Shown in pieces: positions 50,612-61,849 of a DNA stretch of 64,000 bases. Within the stretch, counting starts at the first letter, position 1. The number at the start of each line of letters is the position of its first letter. The notes below the pieces were generated by a model. It had not been told where the DNA came from, made no database searches, and saw only the letters and a program-made list of their open reading frames with translations. Location: positions 60,944,889 through 61,008,888 of the forward strand of contig CM049315.1 of assembly GCA_026874595.1 (NCBI GenBank). The letters run 5' to 3'. The position numbers and the translations under genes were made by a program. The DNA is from Sipunculus nudus (lineage: Eukaryota; Annelida; Sipuncula; Golfingiida; Sipunculidae).

Positions 50612-50700
50612 CAGATAACAACGCGGTAGTGGGGCTCAACATTTATTTCACTAATGTGAACAAAACCTGTAATTATAAACGAGGGCCGACAGCAGGCCCA
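50612..50700 (-). repeat. B2 terminal repeat of the YR retrotransposon
   Basis: 89 bp beginning (plus strand) cagataacaacgcggtagtg and ending gggccgacagcaggccca; matches B1 with a few substitutions. Confidence 0.9.
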
Positions 50701-50922
50701 AAGAAATACCATACAAACATATACTAGTACAGCAAATCATTGCCCGAAAAATGGAAAAATGTATATATATATATAAAATAAACCAATTCACGCTATCAAG
50801 TCGCGTGAAGAAAACAGAGGGTGGGTAGGGAGGGACGACAAATTCGGCCCCCATGGGTATTAGACACGGACGACGGCACATTGAATGGAACGGTACGTGT
50901 GTCTGTATTACTGAACCGCAAA

Positions 50923-52211
50923 TCTATATATTAATAGCGTCAGGCGATTTTTGTGATTTTCCGTATCTTCTCTGATACCACCGTACGGTTTGCTGTGATT
51001 TTCGACATACACATGCTCCGGGTTTGTCCGAAGAGATTCCACCCACTTTTATTTGCAATATTTGCGTATTACTTGCATAATTAATAATTTTAATATTTGC
51101 TCCCCCGCGGGCGCCTCTTTTCTTTGTGTCTTCGGGCCCGGTAACACAATGGCCATATAGTGTGTGATGGCGGGACAGAGTTTCACTCCGGGGGCCCTAT
51201 GTGGAGTTTTCGTACAATTTGCGGTTACATGCCCGAAATAATCCCCATCGGCAATCTCTTCTCAAAAGGGGATCTTTGAAAGAATTGTTTTGCAGGCCTT
51301 CCTGCGACCCGGGGGTCGCACGAGGACTCCTACCTGCGACCAACCTGACCTAATATGCTTGAGTGCACATCAACCGGGTCGCGGAATCCGTGATGGTTAA
51401 ACAGCGCACACGCGGTCGCACGAAGTCCAGGGCCTAGCATGCGATTGAGATGCTTGACAAATATTCACAAACATATGCAAATGTAGACTTACTATGTAAC
51501 AGATGAAAAGAAAATGTTAACCAAATTCACGTCGTGGTTGGTACAGTGTGATGTGTACACGTGTGGATTTGTAAAAGTTGTAAACATAATATTGACTTAA
51601 AATGTTTTGAATATCGAGATTTTTTCTCATTACTACATTTACGAATGTATAATTCCTGTAAAAAATGTAGATTTAATACGGTTATACTGGTATTTGTCTC
51701 TTTTATATCCATATGACATCTCATTCAATAATGTTTATGTAATATTTTTTTATTTTCAAAGACTATATATTCTTTCATTCAGTATGTATGCTTATTGCGT
51801 ATAAGCCATGGCCATAATTGTTATTATTTTCACAAATAAAACTGGTATTTTTGCATTCTTTTCTTAGGTCCATTCCATGGGCGGTTTCTTTTGTATGTAA
51901 TTGTGATATTGTTGATCAGTTTCTCATGTCACATGGTACATGTGTAGGTACTATTTGTTAAAGACCCCGACCACATGTGAGGCACTGGCTTTTGGCGAAG
52001 GTGAACGACTGTACGCTGTTCCGAAATATGTTCCGAACGCTGTTCCAAAATATTTTTATCCACAACACCATACATTTAATGGATATATATATTAAAAGCG
52101 TTACACGATTTTTGTGATTTTCCGTATCTCCGGATTTCCGGTGGATTTCCGATACCACCGTATGGATTGTTGTGTTCGCCCCAAACCGTGCGTAGCACGG
52201 GTAATTGCTAG
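50923..52211 (+). mobile_element. Helitron copy 1
   Basis: 5' TCTATATATTAATAGCGTCA, 3' hairpin ccgtgcgtagcacgg at about 52,186-52,200 and CTAG at 52,208-52,211. A diverged second 5'-like end (tatatattaaaagcgttaca) sits at about 52,085, giving a possible 127-bp minimal Helitron inside. Confidence 0.8.
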
Positions 52212-54393
52212 TCTATATATTAATAGCGTAAGGCGATTTTTGTGATTTTCCGTATCTCCTCTGATACCACCGTACGGTTTGCCATGATTCCTGACATACA
52301 TAAGCTCAGGGTTTGTCCGAAGAGATTCTACCCACTTTTATTTGCAATATTTGTGTATTACGTGCATAATTAATAATTTTAATATTTGCTCCCCCGCGGG
52401 CGCCTCTTTTCTTTGCGTCTTCGGGCCTGGTAACACAATGGCCACAAAGTGTTTGATGGCGGGACAGAGTTTTTCTCCGGGGGCCCTATCTGGGCTTTTC
52501 TTAAATTTGCGGTGACCGGCCCGAAATAATCCCCATTGGTGATCCCTTCTCAAAAGGCAACCTCCGCGCAGCGTCAAGGTCTATTGTGCACAAGGAGATC
52601 TCGCGTGAGGAAAATGCTTAAAAGGGGGATCTTTCAAAGAATGAAAATTTTCCGAGCGGTAGTGAATGCAGGGTAGTGTGTAAAAATCGAACCCCACGGT
52701 CCCCGGACCCCATAAACCTATTTCCTCATTTTCCATTATTTATACCGATAAAAACACCACTACTGTTGATGTAAGGACAGGGCAAAGTCCCTAAATGTTA
52801 CACATTTGTAAATGACCGATTCACTGAAAGATTTATAATTACAAAAATATTTCGATGAAGACGGACCTCATTTACTTGAATTTGCCGACTGTTCAATTTT
52901 GACGGACCCCAGTAACCACCGCTCATATTTTTATTTATGACTAAAAGAGGACAAAAATAGCACTCATGTCACACACTAAATATAATATTTGTTATTTTAA
53001 ATGAAAATATAATAGTGCTGACACAGTGGGGGAGATTTAATTTGAAGTGCACTAACAGTTGAGCGGACCTGAGACTGATATATCAGAGCACTTCCACATA
53101 ACAACAGGTTTCGTGCTCCGTTCATAACAACCATGCAATTTTAAAGTTGGCAATAATATAAATACCGAAAGGAATTGTTGATTACTTGCAATTCAAGCAA
53201 CTACAGGTTCCAAAATAATGATTTTTTTAAATGTTTTTAATTATTATACTTTTTAAAACGCTACACAAATGAAATAAATAGCAAATATAAAATTATGAAT
53301 AAAAACTGAGACAGAAATTTAAAAATACAGATACAAACACAATAATAAATTACAAGGATGTTATGGCTAAACGTGATGTGAAATTCATGTATGTACTAAA
53401 GAAATGGTAAAACAACGAGAAAACGGGGTCCGTGTAATCCGTGAGGTCCGTGCCCCAGGGTCCGTAAGTGGTTTTTTTTTATAAAATTTTGTAGCAAAAC
53501 AGACTTTTTTATATTTTAACCAAACATGATATAAAATATGTCTTTAGATAAGATTATGCTAAAATATCTGGACAAATTACCATGAGAGTTTAAGAATTAC
53601 AAATTTTTCTTGGGGTCCGGGATCCGGAGTGGGATCCGGGTTTAACACACTGCCTGAACGCAGTGACTGTCTCACTGGAAAACATTGGCTCAGCTTTCAA
53701 ACAGAAAGGAGTGCGTGATATTTAAAAATATATACAGCCATAAAATGTACCACATAATATAATGCTACCACGAATGTTTGCGCAGCGGGATTGCACGACC
53801 ATGTTAATGCTCAGTTAACGCTATACCCGGAATGCAATTATCGAGATCATGTCTCAGCGCTGTACTGTACTACCATGCAAGATAACAGGTTCCTTTACTG
53901 GCGGATTCACGGGCTCGGAGGGCAACTTTAAAGGCGATGTTTAGCATAATATATATTTTCATATAAAAATGATTTTATTTAACATATTTCTTCATTTTAT
54001 TTAACACAACTTCTTCGAAAATTCTCCGGTCATCCTCACGGCTTCAATTAGAGTTTTATGCATAACACCATGCATATAATTGATCTATATATTAATAGCG
54101 TAACGCGATTGTGTGAATTTACATGTCTCCTTTGACACTACGGTTTGCCGTGATTTTTGACATACATATGCTCCAGGTTTGTCCGAAGACATTCCACCAT
54201 TCGGACAAGAACGTATTCGTCCAGGTCATTCAGACTCCGACACAAGGTTAACTCAGAGACAGAACACTTATACCAAATGTCGGATTCAAAGAGACAGTAA
54301 CATTGTACACCCAAGACATGCAACTATGACAGACTATTTGACATCAGAACTAAATGCTCGCCAAAAACCGTGCGTAGCACGGGTAATTGCTAG
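52212..54393 (+). mobile_element. Helitron copy 2, directly abutting copy 1
   Basis: Starts TCTATATATTAATAGCGTAA right after copy 1's CTAG. Its first ~400 bp (gatttttgtgattttccgta, ttaataattttaatatttgc, cccccgcgggcgcctctttt) match the start of copy 1. The middle (52,700-53,900) is unrelated AT-rich sequence without a recognised gene. Ends at the hairpin-CTAG at 54,393. Confidence 0.8.
54084..54393 (+). mobile_element. 310-bp short Helitron nested at the end of copy 2
   Basis: A third intact 5' end (A|TCTATATATTAATAGCGTAA at 54,084) precedes the shared 3' hairpin and CTAG|T. It could be an independent insertion that supplies copy 2's 3' end, or copy 2 could have ended elsewhere. Confidence 0.7.
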
Positions 54394-54438
54394 TAATAAT
54401 TATCAACACATTTAATAAACACTTATATGCTTAGGGTG

Positions 54439-54527
54439 CAGATAACAACGCGGTAGTGGGTCTCAACATTTATTTCACTAATGTTAACAAAACCTGTTAT
54501 TATAAACGAGGGCCGACAGCAGGCCCA
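54439..54527 (-). repeat. B1 repeat of the YR retrotransposon
   Basis: 89 bp, 16 bp from repeat A2, downstream of the recombinase ORF; nearly identical to B2. Confidence 0.9.
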
Positions 54528-54555
54528 TGGGCGACTTTGATCGACCTCGGCCCTG

Positions 54556-55634
54556 TTAAATTATATTTAGATTATTTTTTTCATACAAGATAATATTCTG
54601 AACATAAGGAAGTCTTTGAGAAGATAAGGAAACATGATAAGACTTCATAAGAAGCCTACGGGACAAGCCGAAAAGCGTCTCCACGGGCGGTATTATGTAC
54701 CGTTGATAAGCATTGCTCTTCCAACGACCTAACAATTTAATTTCCCAGTCGTTGAGCCCCGCTACCGCTGCCGCGCTCCCCGCTCTAAAGCTATGGCTGG
54801 TGTACTGTTCTGGCTCAATACCTGCGAGTGCTAGATAGAGCCTGGTCTGTTTTACAAACATACCCCGACTAAGTGTCACACCGTTTGGATATATTAACAA
54901 AGGGTATAAGGAGGTGTGGGACAAACTTTGACGCTCGGTTACATTAAGTTTCATGTACCCCCTCATTGCGCAGCATGCACATACTCTATGGCCGTTACAT
55001 GCCACGTAAACTTTAAAACCTTTGTTACGACGGTCAGTTTAAGACGATTTTATGAAAACCATGCATGTATGTCAACCCGTCGACTGATGCCCCAAATACA
55101 GCATCCTGATTGGTAAGATGCACATATGGGTTAAATTCCCGTAATGACGGTATAGTAAATTCCGAAAACTCTCAGTAAGCCAAAGTGGGATAATGTCATT
55201 GCTGCCCACAATAATTTTGCTTGATATGTATTATCAATAAGAGGAAAGAGTTTTTGTAGTACTGTAATAGGTAATTTTGATTTGGGTGAACCCGAGTGGT
55301 ACTAGACAGCTCTTAAAGCTAGTTTTAGTCTGGGGGCAGAAGTAGGGGGCGGAGAACGGCCTGACAATACATGCAAGCTACGTATCGAGGCGATATGCAC
55401 ATTTATAGTATTAAACTTAAATCTTTTCACTTTGAAGCAATGTGTTACATATAAGAGCAGTGTCTCTTCTGAACATGGCATAGCAATGAGTCCATAGTGC
55501 TCGCTGAACTGCAAGTAATGTTTTTGAGTTGATGTATATGTACGGATCGCATTTGGCCTATTACCGTGCCTCATGAGATGGCGACACTCCTGGCGGAGCT
55601 TCTCTGCGGGCAGATATGTGCCTGGAATTAACAA
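54556..55634 (-). pseudogene. Tyrosine recombinase of the YR retrotransposon (broken)
   Basis: The N-terminal core-binding part is open at 55,634-55,302 (TYTSTQKHYLQFSEHYGL...TINVHIASIRSLH). The catalytic C-terminus is open at 55,005-54,556 and holds HSFRAGSAAAVAG (the H-x-x-R box) and LLGRWKSNAYQRYI (the last box with the Tyr nucleophile). The ~300 bp between them, where the first catalytic Arg lies, is interrupted by a stop and frame change. DIRS-order elements use this enzyme, not a DDE integrase, to integrate their circular DNA. Confidence 0.85.
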
Positions 55635-55653
55635 ACTTTATATACAATTATTG

Positions 55654-56175
55654 TCACTCGATATACACCACTGAATTTGGTATTGTAGGGTAAGCATATG
55701 ATTGAGGTACTAGTTTTCTAAATGTATCTAGCTGGAGCCGGCTGAGACTATCCGCAGCGCTGTTATTAACACCGGGCACGTGATGTGCCCAGTATTCAAT
55801 GTTATTACTTGCACATATGAAAAACATAGCCCGAACTAATTGCATAATTTCCGGCGACTTGCTAGAACCAGATTGCAGAATCTGGACAACAGCATTATTA
55901 TCACAATGAAATAAAACACGTTTCCTGCACAACAAATGACCCCACGTTGCTGTTGCTTTGACGATTGCGTAGAGCTCCCTCCATGCAATATTCCTTTTGG
56001 CGTATTCCTGGCAAAATGGTTGCCTAATCCAAGCGCGTTCGAAAAGGCAGCCGTAACCTACATCTGAAGCATATGTCCAAAGATGCAGTTTATCGTTAGA
56101 GGACCAACCCTCCTCATAAAACCAGCTGATGCCATTCCATCGTTTCAGATGCCCTAGCCACCACTTTATGTCCAA
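55654..56175 (-). pseudogene. RNase H domain of the YR retrotransposon
   Basis: 173 codons with the RNase H acidic residues in order: TYASDVGYGC (Asp), AWRELYAI (Glu), LFHCDNNAVV (Asp) and NNSAADSLSR (Asp). It follows RT after a short frame break at about 56,188. It would degrade the RNA template during reverse transcription. Confidence 0.88.
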
Positions 56176-56189
56176 TCGACACTCCTTGG

Positions 56190-56980
56190 TTAATTTGACG
56201 CGATGGTGGAGATGACGTATCTTTTTGGTACAAACGTACGCCCTGGGCGCACTACCTTAGAAATAAATGTCAACTTTCCAATGATTGAGAGTATCTGCCG
56301 CTTCGTGCAAACACGTTTATTTTGCCAGGAATGTAATTCCGATAGAACATCGCGCAAACGATCCTCTGATATACGCAGTTGCAGGAGAAATGAATCAATT
56401 ATAATACCGATATACTCTAACACCGATGATGGGCCAACCACTTTTTTCGACTGTACGCTAAATCCCATTGCGTGACAGGTTTTCAGCATTACTTCCAGAT
56501 TGTTTGCGCACTGATCCGAACCCGCTGCCGCGCATGTAAAATAATCATCTAAATAGTACTCAATGTCCACGGCTCCCTGTTTTTTTCATTACGTACTTTA
56601 GCGCTTGGGCGAAAAGGGTAAATAATTTTGGCGAAGATCGACAACCAAATGGAAGAACCACCTGACAATAGTATTGGGTCTGTCCGTTACGGTCTGGCAA
56701 AGTAATGCCAAGTAATTCCCAGTCTTCTGGTCGTACGAGCACATGTTTAAATGCGTCCTCTAAATCTATTTTGGCCATTTGAGCGCCCTGGCCGTATTTA
56801 CGCACCATTTCCACGATTTGATCAATTGTAACATACTGAACGCTACAGTCACAAGTTATGGCGTCATTCACGGAATCTCCTAGAGGCCACGAAAGATCAT
56901 GGATCACCCGAACCTTACCGGACGAGCGCTTAACGAATGCGCCCACATGACTGCTAATAAAGTTTTGAAAGGAGGTTCCG
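56190..56980 (-). pseudogene. Reverse transcriptase of the YR retrotransposon, palm and thumb
   Basis: 56,946-56,560 carries VRVIHDLSWP, AKIDLEDAFKHV (first catalytic Asp) and LPFGCRSSPKLF; the frame extends upstream to about 56,980 as NFISSHVGAF. 56,570-56,190 carries YYLDDYF (catalytic DD) and GFSVQSKKV. The two pieces are separated by a one-base shift in an A run near 56,582. Confidence 0.9.
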
Positions 56981-57587
56981 TAAATGGCCCGAGTACACGA
57001 CCTTTCATGACGTCATCAGCTAAGACGTTATCAACGGCTATTGCGTGTTCGTATGCCGACGGCCAATTGTGAGATTTCCTAAAAACTCGGGGCCCGGCGT
57101 ACCCCAGTGGCACTCCATTTCGTGCATAATTAAGAAGGGTTTCCTTTAATTCTTGATCAGGATGATCCTCGAGGCATTGTTCAATATACTTAATGTTTAA
57201 AGGTGGCATTACCTGCATTACATGTCCCGCACTTATACTGGGGTTCTGGGCCTCTACAGCCTTTACACACATGGGCCCGCTTACATTCGGAGAAATTACA
57301 GTTGCCCCTTTGGAAGTTATTGCAACCTTCGGTTTGGCCGTGGTACCAGCGTTCAATAATTTGGCCTTTAAGTCCCTTTTTGTGCCCCGCTTTATTCTCT
57401 TCCAGTGCACTTTGCGCGGGAAAGGGACAAAGGGCGACGGAATGCTCGAATGACTTGCACCTGAAGCAATGTTTCGCGTCTGCCCGTATTGCCGTTGCAT
57501 CGAGAATTTCGACATACAGATTTGTGTCTTTCTCACCAAAATTAAAGCTGCGTTGCTTTGCCGTTTTTGTTCTAAATCGATTATCAT
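56904..57587 (-). pseudogene. Start of pol, overlapping the end of gag
   Basis: The useful part of this frame is about 57,230-56,980: YIEQCLEDHPDQEL, VPLGYAGPRV and AYEHAIAVDNVLADDVMKG, the conserved stretch before RT. It overlaps the zinc-finger ORF in another frame, consistent with a gag-pol frameshift or a separate start. A second frame change at about 56,975 leads to RT. Confidence 0.7.
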
Positions 57588-57723
57588 ACATGTTCACAGC
57601 GGACCACTGATACTTGCGAGAAATCCTCTGGATAAATTGGCGGTACCATGCTAGCTGAGGATATATCTCTGGGTGAGATTCCATAAGCATGCTTTCATAG
57701 CTAGACCAAGCTATCAACCACAT
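57190..57723 (-). pseudogene. Gag-like nucleocapsid part of the YR retrotransposon
   Basis: 177 codons. Zinc-binding clusters near the C-terminus: CFRCKSFEHSVALC (CCHC-like), CNNFQRGNCNFSECKRAH (C-x7/8-C-x4/5-C-x3-H, CCCH type) and CKGC...CGTC. The N-terminal MWLIAWSSYESMLM region resembles gag capsid helices. It is separated from the upstream ORF by a 12-A run at about 57,746-57,757. Confidence 0.78.
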
Positions 57724-57783
57724 CTCGAAATTGTCTATAGCCTTTTTTTTTTTTTTAGGGGTCTAAACATGACTGTACCTTCA

Positions 57784-58384
57784 CTATCGATTATAGGTTT
57801 TAAGAACTGCACTGCCCTTCTCATTAGATAAAATGTCAATAAAGTCTATGAACTCACCGTCTGATGCTTTCTTTGCAAGTTTGTTTCTTGTAGGATCGAC
57901 CGCGCCAGCACCCACAGAGACTCCGGCTGATAATTCTTGTTGCATGTCGTCAGTGCCTTGAGTTAATTTCTGTTGAATTGCTCCAGGCGCGCGGGTTGGA
58001 TTCCGGTATGGTCGTGTGTGTTCCAGCCAATGCATCCGACATTCGTTGCATGTTAGCACTCATTTCAGTCATTTGAACCACCAAATGTCTTAACAAGCTT
58101 TGTGTGGTAATATCACACATTTCTTTGTGTTCTAAATTATCTCCTTCGTAATTCTCTGGTGAGTGTCCTAAATCCTCGGCCATTTTTTCCAACTGAGGTA
58201 AACTTGGTGGCTTGTTATCACCATTTTCTTCATTTTTGCTGCTGGATAGATGACCACGAGGCACCGTACAGTTTTTTCCGGCAGGCCCTGGGTGACCTTT
58301 ACAGGGATGTCCACAGGATGTACATCGTCTCTGTGATTCGAGTACACTTAAATCATGAGCAGTTTCTTTATTTTCATCTGACAT
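57784..58384 (-). pseudogene. N-terminal gag ORF of the YR retrotransposon
   Basis: Opens with ATG at 58,384 and runs in one frame to about 58,030, then continues in the frame of 58,059-57,784, so there is one frameshift near 58,040. The N-terminus has a Cys cluster (CTSCGHPCKGHPGPAGKNC). The start is 67 bp inside repeat A1. Confidence 0.7.
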
Positions 58385-58451
58385 AAGACCTTACATAAGG
58401 GGCAGACGAAAACAAGACGATGTTTCCTCCACCGACACGACAAAACAAGTC

Positions 58452-58520
58452 GAATGGAACGGTACGTGTGTCTGTAATACTGACCCGCAAGTAATAATTA
58501 TTAACACATTTAATAAACAC
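58452..58520 (-). repeat. A1 terminal repeat of the YR retrotransposon (empty-site copy)
   Basis: 69 bp, plus strand gaatggaacggtacgtgtgt ... taataaacac; matches A2 at about 65 of 69 positions by eye. It shows the site as it was before the Helitron entered A2. Confidence 0.9.
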
Positions 58521-58522
58521 AT

Positions 58523-58568
58523 ATATATATGTTATATATATATGTTATATACTAACCTATATATATAA
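58523..58568. repeat. TA-rich microsatellite at the element edge
   Basis: Imperfect atatatatgtt repeats flank the outer end of A1. Confidence 0.8.
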
Positions 58569-58569
58569 A

Positions 58570-59925
58570 GTTTGAAGAAAATTAGCAAATAGTTCGTCAA
58601 AATGCTTACTCACCAAAGGGGAGAGGGAAAACGTTTATTCATGTCGTGGACCTGCTGTCATGTCGAGTCTATTGCATCGCTGTGAACTGGTATAAACGAA
58701 CACTCCGGTTACATGGAGAAAAAAAAATAAACAAGTACGCAAACTAGTGGTGAAGTCTAAGGTCGTCACGTGACGAGGGGTGTTCCGACTTAGTACACGC
58801 AGCTAATCTATACTCCCCACACAAACAGTGTAGACACTAGACAGTCACTTGAATGATGATATGAATATATATGTGTGAACGTCTGTGTTAATAGTGGATG
58901 AATATATTTGTAGTGAAAATTAGTACATTAAACGTCACTGTTAATTTAGTTGTATTTCTATACATTTGTTTCAAGACTCCAATAGAGATAATTAAGGACG
59001 TTCAGACTTTCTTTCACAATGGAAAAACATTTCTCATTTATATCACAGACGGCCCTTTATATAGCTCAAGAAAATTTTTTAGTACTTAGCGCGATACCTA
59101 TTTTCACTGTAAATAAGTGGTTACGCTCCTGTAAGTTTGTTATTGCATTATCTGTAATATTTCAAAAAGTCGATATTTTCGGTAATGCATCTTCTGGTGG
59201 TGTTTACAGGTATGGTAGACACACTACAGGTTAAACTGCATGTGTACATCATCTCCAGCCACACGTGTAAACATCACCTGTCCGAATTGAGAAGTAGCAC
59301 AGACACGTACGTGTTGACTGATGTGATCAGGACAGTTGAACGCGGCATTATAACGATCGCAGAAACTACGGTATATTCAAATAAACACTCAGATATTTTG
59401 TGAATGTATGTATTTATAATCCAGCAGCGCATAAAGGGGGCCAACTCAACCTGAAAAGATCAGTACACAGCCAAATGCATTTCATGTCTCTTCTCAAACA
59501 GAGCTAGTAGACAGGTCTCCCTGTGTCGCCATGCTAAAAGCGTAGGCCTATCACATAGAAACAGGTCTGTAAAGGACCACTTGTTGACATGAGCTTACAA
59601 CCATATAAACTGATGTTTACTGATCGCCTTAGAATATAGAATTATTCACAAAACAATATAAAACCAGAAATGGCCTATAGAAATCGAGACGTTGGCCATA
59701 TCCTCATGCAATAAGCCCCCTTTTCCGAACCACTTGTTCGATGTATATAGCACATACATGTATATAGACAGGCTAAGAGTCTTGTTCGATGCTTACAGCA
59801 TTACTCGAGTCGCCAGTGGTGGTGGTGGGGGTGGGGGGGGGGGGGGGGGTGAGGGACCTATGATTGTCTACAAGGTTTTTCGATGGATTTGTCATGATAG
59901 GAGTCCACTGATACTTTTGAGATGG
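58570..59925. other. No gene recognised
   Basis: Short ORFs only (58,898-59,403), no domain. A GGT/G-run (59,817-59,850) interrupts the sequence. Confidence 0.4.
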
Positions 59926-59929
59926 GTTG

Positions 59930-60560
59930 TTCTCACGATGAAATGGGCAATTTTTGTATTATGCAAATTAGGCGCGCCATTTATGAAAATTCTTCAAATA
60001 ATTTCTTCAATATCATAAGAACTAACAATGATAATTGGTCGAATATTGTGTCTAGACCTGGCTTTTCATGGTCTAAGAATCAAATGAAACCAAAATAGCA
60101 TCAGTTTAGGCCGTATTTTAATTTTTCATATGCAAATATAGGGCCACCATTGACGAAAATTCTACTTTCATCATAGTCTCTTACACAGACACACGGTGGC
60201 GCTCAACAAGCCCCCAGTAGGGCTCAATCGAAGCCTGTAGGAGAGGCTACTTTCATCAATGTATAGAAAACTAACCATGATAATTGGTCGCATATTGTCT
60301 CTAGACCTATGTTTTAATGGTCAAAGATTTATATAAGAAAAGCATTATAGCAAGGGTAAAGTCCGTATATCAAAATTTAATGTGCAAATTAGGGTCGCCA
60401 TCTTCCCATCGTCTTAAGAACTAACCATGATAAATGGTCAAACATTGTGTCTAGACCCAAGTTTTCAAGGTCAACGATTCAAATGAAACCATGTGAAAAA
60501 TTATTTAGCTGAATTATAATATACAAATTTGGGATGCAATTGGTGGAAAGTCTACTTTCT
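59930..60560 (+). repeat. Three diverged tandem copies of a 150-250-bp unit
   Basis: aactaaccatgataattggtc, attgtgtctagacc, ttttcatggtctaag and caaatgaaacc recur at about 60,020, 60,270 and 60,419, each preceded by gcaaattagggcgccat-type sequence. Confidence 0.7.
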
Positions 60561-61845
60561 TCTATATCTTAATTGGAAAACATTGGAAACCATTTGATAA
60601 AATCTTGACAAATATGGAAACCTACATTTAAAACACCATCGAAACAAATACCTGATGTTGTGTTTTATTTTTATTTTTGGAAAATGCAAATTTCGGCAGT
60701 CATTGTGGTAATTTCTCATCTATATTTTTAAAACATTGAATCGTAGTCAAATTTATTTGCTAAACCCGAGGTTTCTTGGTCAGAGTATCAATATCAGAAC
60801 CTAACATTGAGTGGTCGTGTACCATTTAATCTAGATGTAAGATGGGATGTACCTTCTATGCTTAATATTACAACGCACAATCATTATGTATATGGCATGA
60901 AGAATTGAATAACATCAGTCAAGTCTTACTGGTCCGTTTTTATGTCACCCCGTAACAATATAATCAATATGCAGCAGTTTTTTTTTCTCCAGACAACGGT
61001 TTACCTGCTTCCGCCTTGATTTGACTCTCCAGATACCGCGCACCTATCGTCGGTGTCCTCTTCTAGGACACGTTTGTCTTCTTTTTCGGAATAATTTCAC
61101 ATTAAACTACATTATAAATAAATTTAAATAAAGTAGTTTAATTTAACACTAAGGAGACTGAAAATATAGTATACCACAGACACAAAAACTGAAATCATCT
61201 CATATAAAATCATAAGATTAGAATAATAAATACATTTAGGCATTTTCTACCACTAAGACTTGATTTATGTTTGTTTTCCTTGGACTGTAAATAAGGTAAC
61301 TTAAATTTGAAAAACCTATATTAAGATCAAACAAGCTGGGTTCATGAAACATTCTGGTCTGCTTACTGGTACCGCGTATATAGGCCTACATAATACAGTT
61401 TATAACAGACTTCCATCTGTTGTGCTGCATGACCACTCTCTGCTCACTAGAGTCTAAGCCATTTTTTTTCTTTGCAGAGTATTATGTGAAAAACTTCAAT
61501 TGTTGTTTTCTTTGTTGGATAAAGTATAGATGTACAGATCCAAATACATGGATCGAAACAATGTCTTGTCATGGTTTAAGTCCTAAAATAAATTCCATTA
61601 ATTTCACAAACCTGATGCGTCGTTCACGTTGATTTTAGAACACATCTATGACATTGGGCAAAAGTTTCTAAGACAATCGAAAGGTATTTCCATTAAACAC
61701 ACAAAACTGCCTTGTGTGATCTAAAAATTATATATCAGATACATTTGTCCCCCTCATCCCTATACATGGGCTTTGCTTCAGGGGGGACTTGTCCCCTCAT
61801 TTTTTTTATACAAGGGCTTTGCTTCAGGGGGACATGTCTCTTCCG
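60561..61845. other. No gene recognised
   Basis: AT-rich. At 61,755-61,840 a short direct repeat (gggctttgcttcaggggga) occurs twice. ORF 61,420-61,632 has no domain. Confidence 0.4.
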
Positions 61846-61849
61846 TTTT

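Larger units (their letters stand above)
50923..54393 (+). mobile_element. Helitron composite inserted in repeat A2
   Basis: The insert begins TCTATATATTAATAGCG and ends ccgtgcgtagcacgg, gtaattg, CTAG: a 15-bp hairpin then CTRR, the Helitron 3' end. It lies between A and T, as Helitrons do, with no target duplication. The uninterrupted site (cgcaag|taataatta) is present in the A1 repeat at 58,487-58,500. No Rep/helicase ORF is visible, so it is non-autonomous. Confidence 0.85.
50612..58520 (-). mobile_element. Ngaro/PAT-like tyrosine-recombinase retrotransposon with split direct repeats
   Basis: Minus-strand order: A1 (58,520-58,452), gag (to 57,190), RT, RNase H, tyrosine recombinase (to 54,556), B1 (54,527-54,439), A2 (54,422-54,394 continued at 50,922-50,883), B2 (50,700-50,612). 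A1 and A2 are both 69 bp once a nested Helitron is removed, and B1 and B2 are both 89 bp. This A1-ORFs-B1-A2-B2 order is the split-direct-repeat layout of Ngaro and PAT elements of the DIRS order. Without the Helitron the element is about 4.4 kb. The ORFs carry several frameshifts and stops, many at A runs, so this copy is not functional, though its repeats are nearly identical. Confidence 0.85.

Noticed and set aside
57203-57610. Plus-strand 135-codon ORF opposite the gag zinc fingers
   Set aside because: It is an antisense shadow of the retrotransposon gag region, without domain support.
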